Below, one piece after another: positions 37,478-49,099 of a stretch of DNA of 64,000 nt. Position 1 is the first letter of the stretch; each line of letters opens with the position of its first letter. The DNA is from Shewanella sp. AS1 (lineage in GTDB: Bacteria; Pseudomonadota; Gammaproteobacteria; Enterobacterales; Shewanellaceae), in contig NZ_JAKCLJ010000003.1 of NCBI RefSeq assembly GCF_021412565.1, positions 270,600 through 334,599 of the forward strand. Reading direction: 5' to 3'. Below the pieces are notes generated by a model. The model searched no databases. It was not told the origin of the DNA and saw nothing but the letters and a program-made list of their open reading frames with translations. A program made the translations under genes and the position numbers.

Positions 37478-38350
37478 TTACCAGCCAGTCTTAGCACGCA
37501 GTGCACTGCCGATGTCGGCCAGTGAACGCACTGTTGTTACACCTGCTGCTTCGAGGGCAGCAAACTTGTCTTCAGCGGTACCTTTACCACCGGCGATAAT
37601 AGCACCGGCATGGCCCATACGCTTACCTGCTGGTGCAGTCACACCGGCAATGTAAGAGACAACAGGCTTAGTCACATTAGCCTTGATGTAGGCCGCCGCT
37701 TCCTCTTCAGCAGTACCACCAATCTCACCTATCATTACGATAGCTTCGGTCAGTGGATCGTTTTGGAACATCTCCAACACGTCGATGAAGTTAGTACCTG
37801 GAATTGGGTCACCACCAATGCCCACACAAGTGGATTGGCCGAAACCTTCATCGGTAGTCTGCTTAACCGCTTCATAAGTCAGAGTACCGCTGCGAGAAAC
37901 GATACCCACTTTACCTGGCTTATGGATGTGGCCTGGCATGATACCGATTTTACATTCACCTGGCGTGATCACACCTGGGCAGTTAGGACCAATCATGCGA
38001 ACGCCGGTTTCTTCCAGCTTCACTTTCACTTCCAGCATATCCAGTGTTGGAATACCTTCTGTGATACAAACGATAAGCTCAATACCGCCGTCGATAGCTT
38101 CTAAGATGGCATCTTTACAGAAAGGTGCAGGTACATAGATAACAGTGGCAGTTGCGCCAGTCGCGGCAACGGCATCTTTCACTGTGTTAAATACAGGCAG
38201 ACCTAAGTGAGTCTGGCCACCTTTTCCTGGCGATACACCGCCAACCATCTGTGTACCGTAAGCGATAGCTTGCTCAGAATGGAAAGTACCTTGACCGCCG
38301 GTGAAACCCTGACAGATAACCTTGGTATCTTTGTTAATTAATACAGACAT
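37478..38350 (-). CDS. sucD: succinyl-CoA synthetase alpha subunit
   Basis: 290 residues, full length. It has the CoA-binding Rossmann domain ([20 protein letters not shown]), [31 protein letters not shown], and the phosphohistidine loop in [18 protein letters not shown]. With SucC it makes ATP or GTP and succinate from succinyl-CoA. The start overlaps the sucC stop (TAATG). Confidence 0.97.
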   Translation of the reverse strand: MSVLINKDTKVICQGFTGGQGTFHSEQAIAYGTQMVGGVSPGKGGQTHLGLPVFNTVKDAVAATGATATVIYVPAPFCKDAILEAIDGGIELIVCITEGIPTLDMLEVKVKLEETGVRMIGPNCPGVITPGECKIGIMPGHIHKPGKVGIVSRSGTLTYEAVKQTTDEGFGQSTCVGIGGDPIPGTNFIDVLEMFQNDPLTEAIVMIGEIGGTAEEEAAAYIKANVTKPVVSYIAGVTAPAGKRMGHAGAIIAGGKGTAEDKFAALEAAGVTTVRSLADIGSALRAKTGW

Positions 38351-39516
38351 TATTTGCCCTCCGCAGCAGCTACAACTTTAACAGCAGCGTCGGTGAGTGA
38401 CTCGGCTGCAATAATGTCAAGACCAGAGTTGGCCAGAACTTCGCGACCTAGATCGGCGTTTGTCCCTTCCAGACGCACCACAACTGGCACTTTAACACCC
38501 ACTTCTTTAACCGCGCCAATGATACCTTCGGCGATCATGTCACAACGTACGATACCACCGAAGATGTTCACCAGAACCGCCTTCACGTTAGCGTCAGACA
38601 GGATGATCTTGAATGCTTCAGCAACACGCTCTTTAGTCGCGCCACCACCTACGTCGAGGAAGTTAGCTGGCTTGCCGCCGTGCAGGTTAACTATATCCAT
38701 AGTGCCCATTGCTAGGCCAGCACCGTTTACCATACAACCTACGTTACCGTCTAGGGCAACATAGTTCAGCTCAAACTTAGCAGCGTGCGCTTCACGGGCA
38801 TCATCCTGAGATGGGTCATGCATGTCACGGATTTTTGGCTGACGGAACAGTGCGTTGCCATCGATACCTATCTTACCGTCGAGACAGTGGATGTTACCTT
38901 CAGTGGTAATAACCAGAGGGTTGATCTCAAGCAGAGCAAAATCATGGTCGGTAAACATCTTAGCCAGACCCATGAAGACTTTAGTGAACTGCTTCATCTG
39001 AGTTGGGTTCAGACCCAGCTTGAAACCAAGGTCACGTGCCTGATAAGGCTGAGGACCTGTCAGTGGATCGATAATCGCCTTGTGGATCAGCTCTGGCGTC
39101 TCTTCGGCAACTTTCTCAATCTCAACGCCACCTTCGGTAGACGCCATGAAGACAACGCGACGGGTCGCACGGTCAACAACGGCACCTAGGTACAGCTCGT
39201 TTGCGATATCAGTGCAGCTTTCGACTAGGATCTTAGCAACTGGCTGACCTTTTTCGTCAGTCTGATAAGTTACTAGGTTCTTACCTAACCAATGCTCAGC
39301 AAATGCTCGGATCTCTTCTTTATCGCCGGTAACTTTAACGCCACCTGCTTTACCACGGCCGCCTGCGTGTACTTGACACTTAACAACCCACATATCTCCG
39401 CCAATATGGCCAGCCGCTTCTACCGCTTCTTGAGGGGTATCACAGGCGTAGCCTTCTGACACTGGTAAACCATATTCGGCAAATAACGCTTTTGCCTGAT
39501 ACTCATGCAAATTCAT
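38350..39516 (-). CDS. sucC: succinyl-CoA synthetase beta subunit
   Basis: 388 residues. It has an ATP-grasp N-terminus ([19 protein letters not shown] and [16 protein letters not shown]) and a C-terminal ligase domain ([17 protein letters not shown] and [16 protein letters not shown]). It binds nucleotide and succinate. Translationally coupled to sucD. It follows sucB after 100 bases that contain a hairpin. Confidence 0.97.
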   Translation of the reverse strand: MNLHEYQAKALFAEYGLPVSEGYACDTPQEAVEAAGHIGGDMWVVKCQVHAGGRGKAGGVKVTGDKEEIRAFAEHWLGKNLVTYQTDEKGQPVAKILVESCTDIANELYLGAVVDRATRRVVFMASTEGGVEIEKVAEETPELIHKAIIDPLTGPQPYQARDLGFKLGLNPTQMKQFTKVFMGLAKMFTDHDFALLEINPLVITTEGNIHCLDGKIGIDGNALFRQPKIRDMHDPSQDDAREAHAAKFELNYVALDGNVGCMVNGAGLAMGTMDIVNLHGGKPANFLDVGGGATKERVAEAFKIILSDANVKAVLVNIFGGIVRCDMIAEGIIGAVKEVGVKVPVVVRLEGTNADLGREVLANSGLDIIAAESLTDAAVKVVAAAEGK

Positions 39517-39578
39517 GATGATCTATCCATACTTCTTGTTCTAAATTCAACCAGCTCACTGAACTGGTGGCGAGGGTC

Positions 39579-39601
39579 ATGCCTATCTCAGAGATAGGCA
39601 T
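39579..39601 (-). promoter_or_regulatory. intercistronic hairpin between sucB and sucC
   Basis: Perfect 10-bp arms ATGCCTATCT/AGATAGGCAT enclose a 3-base loop in the sucB-sucC gap. There is no T-run, so it is more likely to stabilise or process mRNA than to terminate. Confidence 0.5.
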
Positions 39602-39616
39602 TCAATCAACATCGTC

Positions 39617-40804
39617 TTACAGGTCTAATAGCAGACGAGTTGGGTCTTCCAGGAAGTCCTTGATGGCAACCAGGAAGCCCACAGACTCACGGCCATCGAT
39701 AATACGGTGGTCATAAGAGAGTGCTAGGTACATCATAGGTAGGATTTCTACCTGACCATTGACTGCCATAGGGCGATCTTTGATGGCGTGCATGCCTAAG
39801 ATAGCGCTTTGTGGCAGATTAAGAATGGGCGTTGACATGAGCGAGCCAAATACACCGCCGTTTGTCACGGTAAAGTTACCGCCAGTCATATCTTCAACGG
39901 TCAGCTTACCGTCACGGCCTTTAATGGCCAGATCACGGACATTCTTCTCTATGTCAGCCAGGCTCATGGTGTCAGTATCACGCAGTACTGGGGTTACCAG
40001 ACCACGAGGAGTCGATACTGCTATGCTCACATCGACATAGTTATGGTAAACAATATCATCACCATCGATAGAAGCGTTGACTTCTGGGTAGCGTTTCAGT
40101 GCTTCGGTCACGGCTTTCACATAGAAAGACATGAAACCAAGACGGATGCCGTGCTTCTTCTCAAACAGCTCTTGATACTGCTTACGAATATCCATGATGG
40201 GCTTCATGTTAACTTCGTTGAAAGTAGTCAACATGGCGGTTGAGTTTTTCGCTTCCAGAAGACGGTTAGCGATTGTCTTACGCAGACGTGTCATAGGCAC
40301 ACGCTTCTGAGTGCGATCGGCCATTGGCTCAAGGGCAGCAACGGGTGCAGACTTAGCCGCAGGCGCCGACTTCACAAAGGCTTCAACGTCTTCTTTAGTG
40401 ATGCGACCGCCTACACCTGTACCCTTCACTTTTGAAGGATCCACATTGTGCTCGGCAATCAAACGGCGAACCGATGGGCTCAGAGCATCGCTTGACTCTT
40501 CGCTAGCCTCGGCTGCGGGTTTCGCAGCTTCAGCTTCGGCTTTGGTCACTTCCTGACCCGCAACGGCACCGGCAACAAACTTAGCGATAACGGCTTCAGC
40601 CAGAACGGTATCACCCTCTTCGGCCAAAAACTCAACGATTGAACCATCTTCAGGTGCAACCACTTCCAATACCACTTTGTCGGTTTCGATATCAACCAGG
40701 TTCTGATCACGAGTCACTTGCTCGCCAGCTTTAACATGCCATGTGGCGATAGTTGCATCGGCAACAGATTCTGGCAGTACGGGTACCTTAATTTCGATAC
40801 TCAT
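39617..40804 (-). CDS. sucB: dihydrolipoyllysine-residue succinyltransferase, 2-oxoglutarate dehydrogenase E2
   Basis: 395 residues. The lipoyl domain has its lysine in [11 protein letters not shown] (about 43), followed by an Ala/Glu-rich linker. The peripheral subunit-binding domain is at about 107-143 ([21 protein letters not shown]). The catalytic domain ends with [15 protein letters not shown], the His-x3-Asp-Gly active site. It moves the succinyl group from lipoamide to CoA. It lies 31 bases after sucA. Confidence 0.97.
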   Translation of the reverse strand: MSIEIKVPVLPESVADATIATWHVKAGEQVTRDQNLVDIETDKVVLEVVAPEDGSIVEFLAEEGDTVLAEAVIAKFVAGAVAGQEVTKAEAEAAKPAAEASEESSDALSPSVRRLIAEHNVDPSKVKGTGVGGRITKEDVEAFVKSAPAAKSAPVAALEPMADRTQKRVPMTRLRKTIANRLLEAKNSTAMLTTFNEVNMKPIMDIRKQYQELFEKKHGIRLGFMSFYVKAVTEALKRYPEVNASIDGDDIVYHNYVDVSIAVSTPRGLVTPVLRDTDTMSLADIEKNVRDLAIKGRDGKLTVEDMTGGNFTVTNGGVFGSLMSTPILNLPQSAILGMHAIKDRPMAVNGQVEILPMMYLALSYDHRIIDGRESVGFLVAIKDFLEDPTRLLLDL

Positions 40805-40835
40805 GGAAAGCTATCCTTTTTATAAAATGTCTAAA

Positions 40836-43655
40836 CTACAGTTTTAATGCGTTATTAATTAAAGATTCTTGCTGCTGTGCGTGCAGTGATGGATAACCAC
40901 ATGCCGGTGCTGCCGAGGCTTCGCGACCCGCGTAGGTTAGCTGAGCACCTGCCGGGATCACAGACCAGAAGTTATGCTGGCTGCAATACCAAGCGCCCTG
41001 GTTTTGTGGCTCTTCCTGACACCAGACAAAATCTTTAACATGTTGATATTGTTCGAGTACCTTAGTCATATCATCGTGCGGGAACGGATAGAGCTGCTCT
41101 ACACGTACCAGGGCGATATTATTCAGATTCTCTTTACGGCGTTTTTCCAATAGCTCGAAATAGACCTTACCGCTACAGAACACCACTCTGTCGACCTTGC
41201 TGCTGTCGAGTTCATCGATTTCAGCAATCACATTCTCAAATGTGCCTTCAGCCAGCTCTTCCAGCGTGGAAACCGCCAATGGGTGACGCAGCAGGGATTT
41301 TGGCGACATGACCACCAGAGGACGACGCATAGGACGCACCACCTGACGACGCAGCATGTGGTAAACCTGAGCCGGAGTCGATGGCACACACACCTGCATA
41401 TTGTGGTTAGCACAAAGCTGTAGGAAACGCTCTAAACGGGCGCTTGAGTGTTCTGGACCTTGACCTTCATAGCCATGGGGTAACAGCATAGTCAGACCAC
41501 AAAGACGGCCCCACTTCTGCTCACCGGAAGATAAGAACTGATCGATCACCACCTGGGCACAGTTAGCAAAGTCACCAAACTGGGCTTCCCAAATGGTCAA
41601 TCCGCCAGGCTCGGCCGTGGCATAACCGTATTCGAATGCCAGCACAGAGGCTTCAGAGAGCACAGAATCAGAAATATCGATTGGACCTTGACCTTCATCG
41701 ACATTACGCAGCGGCAGATAGGCGGTTGCATCGTTTTGATTGTGCAGTACTGCATGACGGTGGAAGAAGGTGCCGCGGCCCGAATCCTGACCTGTGATAC
41801 GCACACGCTTCTTGTCTTCAAGAATGGTGGCGTAGGCTAAGGTCTCGGCAAAGCCCCAGTCCAAAAGCTTATCACCGGTGGCCATGGCCACGCGGTCTTT
41901 GTAAATTTTGGCAACCCGAGATTGCAGCTTATGACTCTCTGGCACGTAGCTTATCTTGTCGGCCAGATTCTTTAAGCGCTCAAGGGAGGTTTGGGCTGGA
42001 TAATCTTCATCCCATTCACGGTTTAGGTAAGGCGTCCAGTCTACCGTATGTAGCGTCATTGGACGCCACTCTTTGACCACACAATCCCCTTTATCCAGCG
42101 CGTCACGGTAATCATTGATTAATCCGGTGACATCGTCAGCCGCTAAGGTGCTTTCTTCGATAAGACGATCGGCATAGATCTTACGCGGTGTTGGGTGCTT
42201 CTTGATCTTGGCATACATGAGTGGCTGAGTCGCACTCGGCTCATCGGCCTCGTTATGGCCGTGACGACGGTAACAAACCAGATCGATCACCACATCACGC
42301 TTAAACTCGTTACGGTAATCCACCGCCAGCTGCGCCACAAAGGCAACCGCTTCTGGATCGTCTGCGTTAACGTGGAAGATAGGTGCCTGCACCATCTTAG
42401 CGATATCGGTACAATACTCGGTCGAACGGGTATCTTCGGTCAGGTTAGTGGTAAAGCCCACCTGGTTATTGACCACGATACGCAGACTGCCACCCACTTT
42501 AAAGGCGCGGGTTTGAGACATGTTAAAGGTCTCTTGTACTATGCCCTGACCCGCCACGGCGCTGTCACCATGGATGGTGATTGGCATCACCTGCAGGCCA
42601 GTCTTACAGCCGCGGCGATCCAAACGCGCTCTCACCGAGCCCATCACCACAGGGTTAACGATTTCAAGGTGCGATGGGTTAAACGCCAGCGCTAAGTGAA
42701 CATTACCGCCTGGGGTTTCGAAGTCAGATGAGAAACCTTGGTGGTATTTCACATCGCCTGAGCCACTAAGCTCATCGCTGTGCTTACCAGCGAACTCGTC
42801 GAACAGTTCAGAGGGTTTTTTACCTAAGATGTTAACCAGCAGGTTTAAACGACCACGGTGCGCCATACCGACTACCATCTCTTTAGTGCCGGCTTCGCCG
42901 CCACGATAGATGATCTCACGCATCATAGGCACTAGAGCATCGCCCCCTTCCAGAGAGAAACGCTTGGCACCGGGGAATTTGGCCCCTAAGTATTTTTCCA
43001 TCCCTTCGGCGGCATTCAAGCCTTCGAGGATACGCACCTTAGTGGCTTTATCGTAACTGGCTTTACCTAGAGAGGGTTCGAGACGCTGCTGTATCCAGCG
43101 CTTCTCGTCGGTATCGGTAATGTGCATGTACTCGGCGCCGATGGCACCACAGTAAGTTGCCTTGAGTGCCGCCGCCAGATCACGCAGCTTCATGGTGTCA
43201 CCACCATAAGCGAAAGAACCTGTGTTGAACTCCACATCCATATCTTCGCCGCTCAGGCCGTGGAAGGCGGGATCTAACTCAGAGACTGTCTCACGCTTCC
43301 AAATACCGAGAGGATCTAAGTTAGCGTTTTGATGACCACGGAATCGGTAAGCGTTGATCAACTGCAATACTTTAACTTGTTTTGCATTAACATCGGGATC
43401 CGTCGTGCGAGCCGAGCTCTTATAACGTCCCTCTAATGCAAGAGCGCGGAAATATTCACGAACTTTAGAATGGGCAGCTTCGGGGACATCTGTCGCACCG
43501 TTCACATATGGTAGGTTATCAAATACCGCACGCCAGTCATCACCGACCGACTCTGGGTTTTCTTGATAGGCTTCATACATCTCTTCTACATAGGTCGAGT
43601 TCGCCCCATTTAAATGGGAGGACTCGAGCCAGGCTTTCATGATGCCTTGGTGCAT
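40836..43655 (-). CDS. sucA: 2-oxoglutarate dehydrogenase E1 component
   Basis: 939 residues, close to E. coli SucA (933). N-terminal LESSHLNGANSTYVEEMYEAY binds E2. Thiamine diphosphate site motifs include MAHRGRLNLLVNILGKKP, GDSAVAGQGIVQETFNMS and YRRHGHNEADEPS. The C-terminus YAGREASAAPACGYPSLH is typical. It decarboxylates 2-oxoglutarate. AAGGA lies 7 bases before the ATG at 43655; a TTG five codons earlier is unlikely. A terminator separates it from sdhB, so it may have its own promoter in 43656-43780. Confidence 0.97.
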   Translation of the reverse strand: MHQGIMKAWLESSHLNGANSTYVEEMYEAYQENPESVGDDWRAVFDNLPYVNGATDVPEAAHSKVREYFRALALEGRYKSSARTTDPDVNAKQVKVLQLINAYRFRGHQNANLDPLGIWKRETVSELDPAFHGLSGEDMDVEFNTGSFAYGGDTMKLRDLAAALKATYCGAIGAEYMHITDTDEKRWIQQRLEPSLGKASYDKATKVRILEGLNAAEGMEKYLGAKFPGAKRFSLEGGDALVPMMREIIYRGGEAGTKEMVVGMAHRGRLNLLVNILGKKPSELFDEFAGKHSDELSGSGDVKYHQGFSSDFETPGGNVHLALAFNPSHLEIVNPVVMGSVRARLDRRGCKTGLQVMPITIHGDSAVAGQGIVQETFNMSQTRAFKVGGSLRIVVNNQVGFTTNLTEDTRSTEYCTDIAKMVQAPIFHVNADDPEAVAFVAQLAVDYRNEFKRDVVIDLVCYRRHGHNEADEPSATQPLMYAKIKKHPTPRKIYADRLIEESTLAADDVTGLINDYRDALDKGDCVVKEWRPMTLHTVDWTPYLNREWDEDYPAQTSLERLKNLADKISYVPESHKLQSRVAKIYKDRVAMATGDKLLDWGFAETLAYATILEDKKRVRITGQDSGRGTFFHRHAVLHNQNDATAYLPLRNVDEGQGPIDISDSVLSEASVLAFEYGYATAEPGGLTIWEAQFGDFANCAQVVIDQFLSSGEQKWGRLCGLTMLLPHGYEGQGPEHSSARLERFLQLCANHNMQVCVPSTPAQVYHMLRRQVVRPMRRPLVVMSPKSLLRHPLAVSTLEELAEGTFENVIAEIDELDSSKVDRVVFCSGKVYFELLEKRRKENLNNIALVRVEQLYPFPHDDMTKVLEQYQHVKDFVWCQEEPQNQGAWYCSQHNFWSVIPAGAQLTYAGREASAAPACGYPSLHAQQQESLINNALKL

Positions 43656-43784
43656 TTCTATTCCTTTCAAACTTGATACACGTGTTTAGCCGAAATCATC
43701 TTAATACAAATGTAGTTAAGCTCACTACATCGCACATTATTGCCACCCTGGGAATCCAGATTTCACACATTGTCATCCATTACA

Positions 43785-43820
43785 CAAAAGAGCCACCCTT
43801 CCAATCGGAAAAGTGACTCT
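43785..43820 (-). terminator. terminator at the end of sdhCDAB
   Basis: On the minus strand, arms AGAGTCAC/GTGGCTCT with an inner TTCC/GGAA pairing form a hairpin followed by TTTTGTG, 42 bases after the sdhB stop. It may allow partial readthrough into sucA. Confidence 0.65.
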
Positions 43821-43861
43821 CGAATGAGCTAGATCAAAATTAATCGCTCAGGTGATGGCAT

Positions 43862-44569
43862 TTATACTGCTCGCTTTAGCAACATGGACTTAATATGACC
43901 AATGGCTTTAGTCGGGTTAAGGCCTTTAGGACACACATCCACACAGTTCATGATGCCATGGCAACGAAATACGCTGTAAGCATCGTCAAGTTCAGACAAG
44001 CGCTCTTCGGTGGCGGTGTCACGGCTGTCGATAAGGAATCGATAGGCGTGTAATAGACCGCTTGGGCCGATAAACTTGTCTGGGTTCCACCAAAATGATG
44101 GGCAAGCTGTCGAACAACAGGCACACATGATGCACTCATACAGACCATCGAGATGCTCACGCTGCTCGGGCGATTGCAGATGCTCACGCGCCGGGGTTCT
44201 CTCATCGTTGATCAGGTATGGCTTGATCTTCTCATACTGTTTGTAGAACTGAGTCAAATCGACGATCAAGTCACGCACAACCGGCATACCTGGCAACGGA
44301 CGTATCTCTATCTTCTTACCCTTAAAGGTTGAGATAGGGGTGATACAGGCAAGGCCGTTTTTACCGTTCATATTAACGCCATCACTACCACAAACCCCTT
44401 CGCGGCATGAGCGACGGAAGGCTAGCGTAGGATCTTGTACCTTTAGCTGCATCAACACATCCAGCACCATCATATCGGTACCTTCTGCAACTTCCAGCGT
44501 ATAATCCTTCATGTAAGGCTTAGTGTCTACTTCAGGATTATAGCGATAAATAGCTATCTTTAAATTCAT
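43862..44569 (-). CDS. sdhB: succinate dehydrogenase iron-sulfur subunit
   Basis: 235 residues. The 2Fe-2S ligands lie in SCREGVCGSDGVNMNGKNGLAC. The 4Fe-4S and 3Fe-4S ligands lie in CIMCACCSTACPSFWWN and CHGIMNCVDVCPKGLNP. It carries electrons from SdhA to the membrane quinone site. AAGGAAG lies upstream of the ATG at 44569; the frame is open further, but that part lies inside the sdhA end. Confidence 0.97.
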   Translation of the reverse strand: MNLKIAIYRYNPEVDTKPYMKDYTLEVAEGTDMMVLDVLMQLKVQDPTLAFRRSCREGVCGSDGVNMNGKNGLACITPISTFKGKKIEIRPLPGMPVVRDLIVDLTQFYKQYEKIKPYLINDERTPAREHLQSPEQREHLDGLYECIMCACCSTACPSFWWNPDKFIGPSGLLHAYRFLIDSRDTATEERLSELDDAYSVFRCHGIMNCVDVCPKGLNPTKAIGHIKSMLLKRAV

Positions 44570-44579
44570 CTTATCTTCC

Positions 44580-46346
44580 TTAGTAGGTACGCTTGATTGG
44601 CGGGAATGCGGCACGCAGCTTAGGCTCCATGTTCACATCACGCTTGAGCATCTGCTCAGTCTCAGGGTCAAACAGGCTATGACATAACCAGTTATCATCA
44701 TCACGCTCAAGGTAATCTTCACGTGAATGCGCACCACGACTCTCTGTACGGAAGTTTGCCGCATAGGCGGTAGCGATTGCGGTCGCCATCAGGTTGTCTA
44801 ACTCCAGACACTCGATACGCTGGGTATTGAACTCTTTAGAGTTATCGGACAGCTTGGCATTGGCCAGACGCTCACGAATAGCCTTAAGCTGCTCCAAACC
44901 TTCTGCCATGGCATCGCCGCTGCGGAATACCGAGAAGTTAAGTTGCATACAAAGCTGCAGGTCTTTACGAATTTGCGCAGGATCTTCGCCGTCTTTGTTG
45001 TTTTCCCAGCGGTTAAGACGCTCGAGTGATTTGGCAATCTCAGCCTCTGTTGCGACTTTAGGCGTTGCGGTTTCATCCAGCGCCTTACCTAAGTGTTGAC
45101 CGGCTGCGCGGCCAAAGACGACTAAGTCTAGCAATGAGTTACCACCTAAGCGGTTAGCGCCGTGTACCGATACACAGGCGATTTCACCCACGGCAAACAG
45201 ACCAACAACATCGCTTTCGCTGCCATCGTCATTCTTGCGAATAACCTGACCACTCACCTTAGCTGGCAGACCACCCATCATGTAGTGACAGGTTGGCAAT
45301 ACAGGGATTGGACCATCGGCCGGATCGATATGTGCAAAGGTACGTGACAATTCACATACGCCTGGTAGACGCGCTTCTAAGGTCTCTTTGCCTAAGTGAT
45401 CCAGTTTGAGTAGACAGTGTGGGCCCAGTGGACCATCGAGGCCGCGACCTTCACGGATCTCAGTCATCATTGAACGGGCAACGACGTCGCGAGAAGCAAG
45501 ATCTTTTGCGTTTGGCGCATAACGCTCCATGAAACGTTCGCCGTCTTTGTTCAGCAGATATCCGCCTTCGCCACGACAACCTTCGGTCACCAGTACACCG
45601 GCGCCGGCAATACCGGTTGGGTGGAACTGCCACATTTCCATGTCCTGCATCTGCACGCCGGCACGCATCGCCATACCAACACCATCACCTGTGTTGATGT
45701 GAGCGTTAGTGGTAGAAGCATAGATACGACCCGCACCGCCTGTCGCTAGAATGGTTGCCTTAGACTTGAAATAGACTATCTCGCCAGTTTCGATTTCGAT
45801 TGCAGTACAACCGACAATGGCACCATCTTCATTTTTAACCAGATCCAGCGCATACCACTCAGAGAACACCTCTGTCTTATGCTTAACGTTTTGCTGGTAT
45901 AAACAGTGCAGCAGCGCGTGACCCGTACGGTCAGCCGCTGCGGCAGTACGTGCCGCCTGCTCGCCACCAAAGTTTTTCGACTGACCACCGAAAGGACGTT
46001 GGTAGATCTTACCGTTTTCGAAACGGGAGAAAGGCAGACCCATGTGCTCAAGCTCAATAATGGCTTCAGGACCGGTTTGACACATAAACTCGATAGCGTC
46101 CTGGTCACCGATAAAATCGGAGCCCTTAACGGTATCGTACATATGCTGTTCCCAATGATCTTCGTGAGCATTACCTAGTGCAACAGTAATACCGCCCTGA
46201 GCCGATACCGTATGCGAACGTGTTGGGAAAACTTTAGATAATAGCGCGCAGCTCTTACCTTCTTTAGAGATCTGTAGTGCAGCTCGCATACCCGCGCCAC
46301 CAGCGCCGATAACGACTGCATCAAATTCACGAACTGGAATACTCAC
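44580..46346 (-). CDS. sdhA: succinate dehydrogenase flavoprotein subunit
   Basis: 588 residues, same as E. coli. FAD motifs are [14 protein letters not shown] and the covalent flavin His in [13 protein letters not shown]. Active-site residues are in HPTGIAGAG and [28 protein letters not shown] is near the C-terminus. It oxidises succinate to fumarate. The start is GTG, directly after the sdhD TAA stop, so its translation likely depends on sdhD. Confidence 0.97.
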   Translation of the reverse strand: MSIPVREFDAVVIGAGGAGMRAALQISKEGKSCALLSKVFPTRSHTVSAQGGITVALGNAHEDHWEQHMYDTVKGSDFIGDQDAIEFMCQTGPEAIIELEHMGLPFSRFENGKIYQRPFGGQSKNFGGEQAARTAAAADRTGHALLHCLYQQNVKHKTEVFSEWYALDLVKNEDGAIVGCTAIEIETGEIVYFKSKATILATGGAGRIYASTTNAHINTGDGVGMAMRAGVQMQDMEMWQFHPTGIAGAGVLVTEGCRGEGGYLLNKDGERFMERYAPNAKDLASRDVVARSMMTEIREGRGLDGPLGPHCLLKLDHLGKETLEARLPGVCELSRTFAHIDPADGPIPVLPTCHYMMGGLPAKVSGQVIRKNDDGSESDVVGLFAVGEIACVSVHGANRLGGNSLLDLVVFGRAAGQHLGKALDETATPKVATEAEIAKSLERLNRWENNKDGEDPAQIRKDLQLCMQLNFSVFRSGDAMAEGLEQLKAIRERLANAKLSDNSKEFNTQRIECLELDNLMATAIATAYAANFRTESRGAHSREDYLERDDDNWLCHSLFDPETEQMLKRDVNMEPKLRAAFPPIKRTY

Positions 46347-46694
46347 TTAAACACCCCACACAATAACAATGCCGGCAGCCAGATAAGAGAAAGCGGCTAC
46401 AACGAAGACAAACTGCAATACGCCACGCAGACTGACACATTTCACATAGTCAGTTAACACCTGCCAGACACCGATCCATGAATGGATAAGCACGGCCACC
46501 AGCGCCAGAAGCGTAAAGACTTTCATCGGCAGAGTGCTGTAGAGCCCGTGCCAGATGTCATAAGTAAGTGGAGCACTAGCGGCAATAAACCCAACCAGGA
46601 AAATGGTGTAGCAGGTCAGAATGATTGCACTAGCACGAATAAGAATAAAATCATGAACGCCACTGCGTCCAAGGCTTGCTGCGTTAGTTACCAT
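46347..46694 (-). CDS. sdhD: succinate dehydrogenase membrane anchor subunit
   Basis: 115 residues with three membrane helices. N-terminal [22 protein letters not shown] and the haem/quinone region [23 protein letters not shown] match SdhD. The ATG at 46694 overlaps the end of sdhC by 7 bases; the ATG two codons earlier is less likely. Confidence 0.95.
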   Translation of the reverse strand: MVTNAASLGRSGVHDFILIRASAIILTCYTIFLVGFIAASAPLTYDIWHGLYSTLPMKVFTLLALVAVLIHSWIGVWQVLTDYVKCVSLRGVLQFVFVVAAFSYLAAGIVIVWGV

Positions 46695-47083
46695 ACCCAA
46701 ATCCCCGCAGTAATTGATAATGCTGCTGCAATAACAAAAGCAGCCTTGGCTGATGCGTTACCTGAGCTTAACTCTTCCCAACGACCTGTATCCATGATGA
46801 TGTGGCGCAAACCAACAACCAGATGGTAACCAAGGGCGGTCAGAATTCCCCAGACGACAAACTTAACCAAGAAGTTATCAAAAAGAGATTGGACACCGGC
46901 AAAACTTTCGGCTGAGGCAAGCGACTCGCTTAACAACCAAATAAGAATGCCGACGGCAAATAACATGATGACACCGGATACACGGTGAAGGATTGACGCA
47001 ATCGCTGTTGCAGGAAAGCGAATGGTCTGCAGATCTAGATGGACAGGTCTTTGCTTTTTCACGTTCTGCTCACTCTGCTCCAT
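46688..47083 (-). CDS. sdhC: succinate dehydrogenase cytochrome b556 subunit
   Basis: 131 residues with three membrane helices. [20 protein letters not shown] and [18 protein letters not shown] are almost as in E. coli SdhC. The haem-ligand His is in [18 protein letters not shown]. It is the first gene of the sdhCDAB operon, divergent from gltA across 415 bases. Confidence 0.96.
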   Translation of the reverse strand: MEQSEQNVKKQRPVHLDLQTIRFPATAIASILHRVSGVIMLFAVGILIWLLSESLASAESFAGVQSLFDNFLVKFVVWGILTALGYHLVVGLRHIIMDTGRWEELSSGNASAKAAFVIAAALSITAGIWVW

Positions 47084-47498
47084 TGAGCATTATTTTTGTT
47101 ATTGAACCTCTTCCGAACGAAATTTGACCAGCAAGCAAACTTACCACCTCCTTTCGCAACAAAAGAAAAGTTGAAACAAACAGTTAACTAATTCAAAAAA
47201 CACTAATTTAGTATGTAAAAAAATGGTTTCTAAATTGAGTTGTTTGCTGCTCTATCGAGCCGGTGGCTAGTATACGCCTGCAAAAAGTCAAATACAAACA
47301 TCACATTCTTCAAATTTTGTTTTTTGCTAAAAAAATAGACAAAACATCAATATTGACAATTAGTTGTAAACATTTAAGACCATAGTCTAAGAAATTTAAA
47401 CGGTTAATTGAATTGAAATGTGATCTAGATTCACTGTAAAGTATTGTGCGTTTGAGATAAGCCGCACTCACATAAGAATGAAGTAAGGAGAACGGGGT
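47084..47498. promoter_or_regulatory. shared regulatory region of divergent sdhC and gltA
   Basis: 415 bases, AT-rich. The sites seen are GTTAACTAA near 47183 and GTTAATTGAATTG at 47403, which look like ArcA repeats, and TGTGA-N7-TCACT at 47419, a CRP-like palindrome with one base too many. ArcA and CRP control these operons in enteric relatives. No gene is seen here. Confidence 0.5.
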
Positions 47499-48785
47499 AT
47501 GGCTGAGCATATAGCCAAGTTAGAACTACCAGGGAACGATTCGATTGAACTGCCTATTAAAAAAGGAACGGCAGGTTTTGATGTTATTGACATCAGCAAA
47601 CTCGGAAGTAAAGGTCATTTCACATTTGACCCAGGATTTTTAGCGACCGCATCCTGCGAATCAGCCATCACTTATATCGATGGTGCCCAAGGTATACTGT
47701 TACACCGTGGATACGCAATTGACGAGCTTGCCGTCGAATCTGATTATTTAGATCTTTGTTATCTTTTACTTTATGGTGATTTGCCAAGCAAAGCGCAATA
47801 CGAAAAATTTACCCATACAGTAAAAATACATACTATGGTTCACGAACAGATCGCGCATTTCTTCCGCGGATTCCGTCGTGACGCTCACCCCATGGCAATG
47901 CTGTGTGGCGTAACAGGAGCCTTGTCTGCTTTCTATCAAGACTCGCTCGATGTTAATGATGAACATCACCGTGAAATAGCTGCTTTCCGTCTAGTATCTA
48001 AGATGCCAACCATAGCGGCCATGTGTTACAAATACTCGGTTGGTCAACCTTTCATCTATCCACGTAACGACCTAAGCTACGCGGGTAACTTCCTCAGCAT
48101 GATGTTTGCTGTGCCTTGTGAAGACTATAAGGTAAACCCAATTGTTGAACGCGCGATGGATCGTATCTTCATCCTCCATGCGGATCATGAACAAAATGCG
48201 TCAACGTCTACAGTGCGTCTAGCAGGCTCTTCGGGTGCAAACCCATTTGCTTGTATCGCCGCGGGTATCGCCTCACTCTGGGGACCTGCACACGGTGGTG
48301 CAAACGAAGCCTGTCTGAACATGCTCGAAGAGATAGGCTCAGTCGATCGCATTCCTGAGTTCATCGCTCGCGCTAAAGACAAAGAAGATCCATTCCGTCT
48401 GATGGGCTTTGGTCACCGCGTCTATAAGAACTTCGACCCACGTGCCAAAGTGATGCGTGAAACCTGTCATGAAGTGCTTGCTGAGCTAAAAGTGGAAGAT
48501 CCGCTACTCGATGTGGCCATGGAGCTTGAACGTATCGCATTGGAAGATGAGTACTTCGTTTCTAAGAAGCTCTACCCCAACGTTGATTTCTACTCAGGCA
48601 TCATAATGAAGGCCATTGGTATCCCAACCAGCATGTTTACTGTGCTGTTTGCACTAGCACGTACCGTTGGCTGGATTGCTCACTGGAAAGAGATGTTAGA
48701 TCAACCAGGTCACAAGATCAGTCGCCCACGTCAGCTGTATACCGGCTCACCTGAGCGTGACTTTGTCAGCTTAGACAAACGATAA
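47499..48785 (+). CDS. gltA: citrate synthase (hexameric type)
   Basis: 428 residues. N-terminal [26 protein letters not shown] is the type II synthase extension. Catalytic residues lie in [32 protein letters not shown] and [15 protein letters not shown], with late Asp in PNVDFYSGI. It joins acetyl-CoA and oxaloacetate. AAGGAG is well placed. It is followed by a terminator. Confidence 0.97.
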   Translation: MAEHIAKLELPGNDSIELPIKKGTAGFDVIDISKLGSKGHFTFDPGFLATASCESAITYIDGAQGILLHRGYAIDELAVESDYLDLCYLLLYGDLPSKAQYEKFTHTVKIHTMVHEQIAHFFRGFRRDAHPMAMLCGVTGALSAFYQDSLDVNDEHHREIAAFRLVSKMPTIAAMCYKYSVGQPFIYPRNDLSYAGNFLSMMFAVPCEDYKVNPIVERAMDRIFILHADHEQNASTSTVRLAGSSGANPFACIAAGIASLWGPAHGGANEACLNMLEEIGSVDRIPEFIARAKDKEDPFRLMGFGHRVYKNFDPRAKVMRETCHEVLAELKVEDPLLDVAMELERIALEDEYFVSKKLYPNVDFYSGIIMKAIGIPTSMFTVLFALARTVGWIAHWKEMLDQPGHKISRPRQLYTGSPERDFVSLDKR

Positions 48786-48823
48786 TCTCCTGTAATGGGG
48801 AATCCCCTTTCCCCAAATAGATA

Positions 48824-48848
48824 AAAGGCGCTTTAGGCGCCTTTTTTA
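48824..48848 (+). terminator. terminator after gltA
   Basis: Arms AAGGCGC/GCGCCTT around TTTAG are followed by six T's, 38 bases past the stop. Confidence 0.88.
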
Positions 48849-49099
48849 TTCTAAAAATCCAAATTCTCCCACCATTATCAAATACAATTCTCCTTAGAGG
48901 CTCTGCCTCCCCACACGAAGAGGAACACCATCTGTTAGTGAAAAACATCAAAAATTAAACATTATCACTACATTTGTTGATTTTACGTCTTCAATCTAAA
49001 ATAAAATAAAACTAAATATCTGATAAATAACAAAAATAAAAGATGGCACAGCTTGTGCTTTATAAGAGCCAATTGGAAAAATAATTCAGGTATGTTCAC

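Noticed and set aside
47419..47435. Consensus CRP site before gltA
   Set aside because: TGTGA and TCACT are separated by 7 bases, not 6, so the half-sites are out of register; kept only as a possible weak site.
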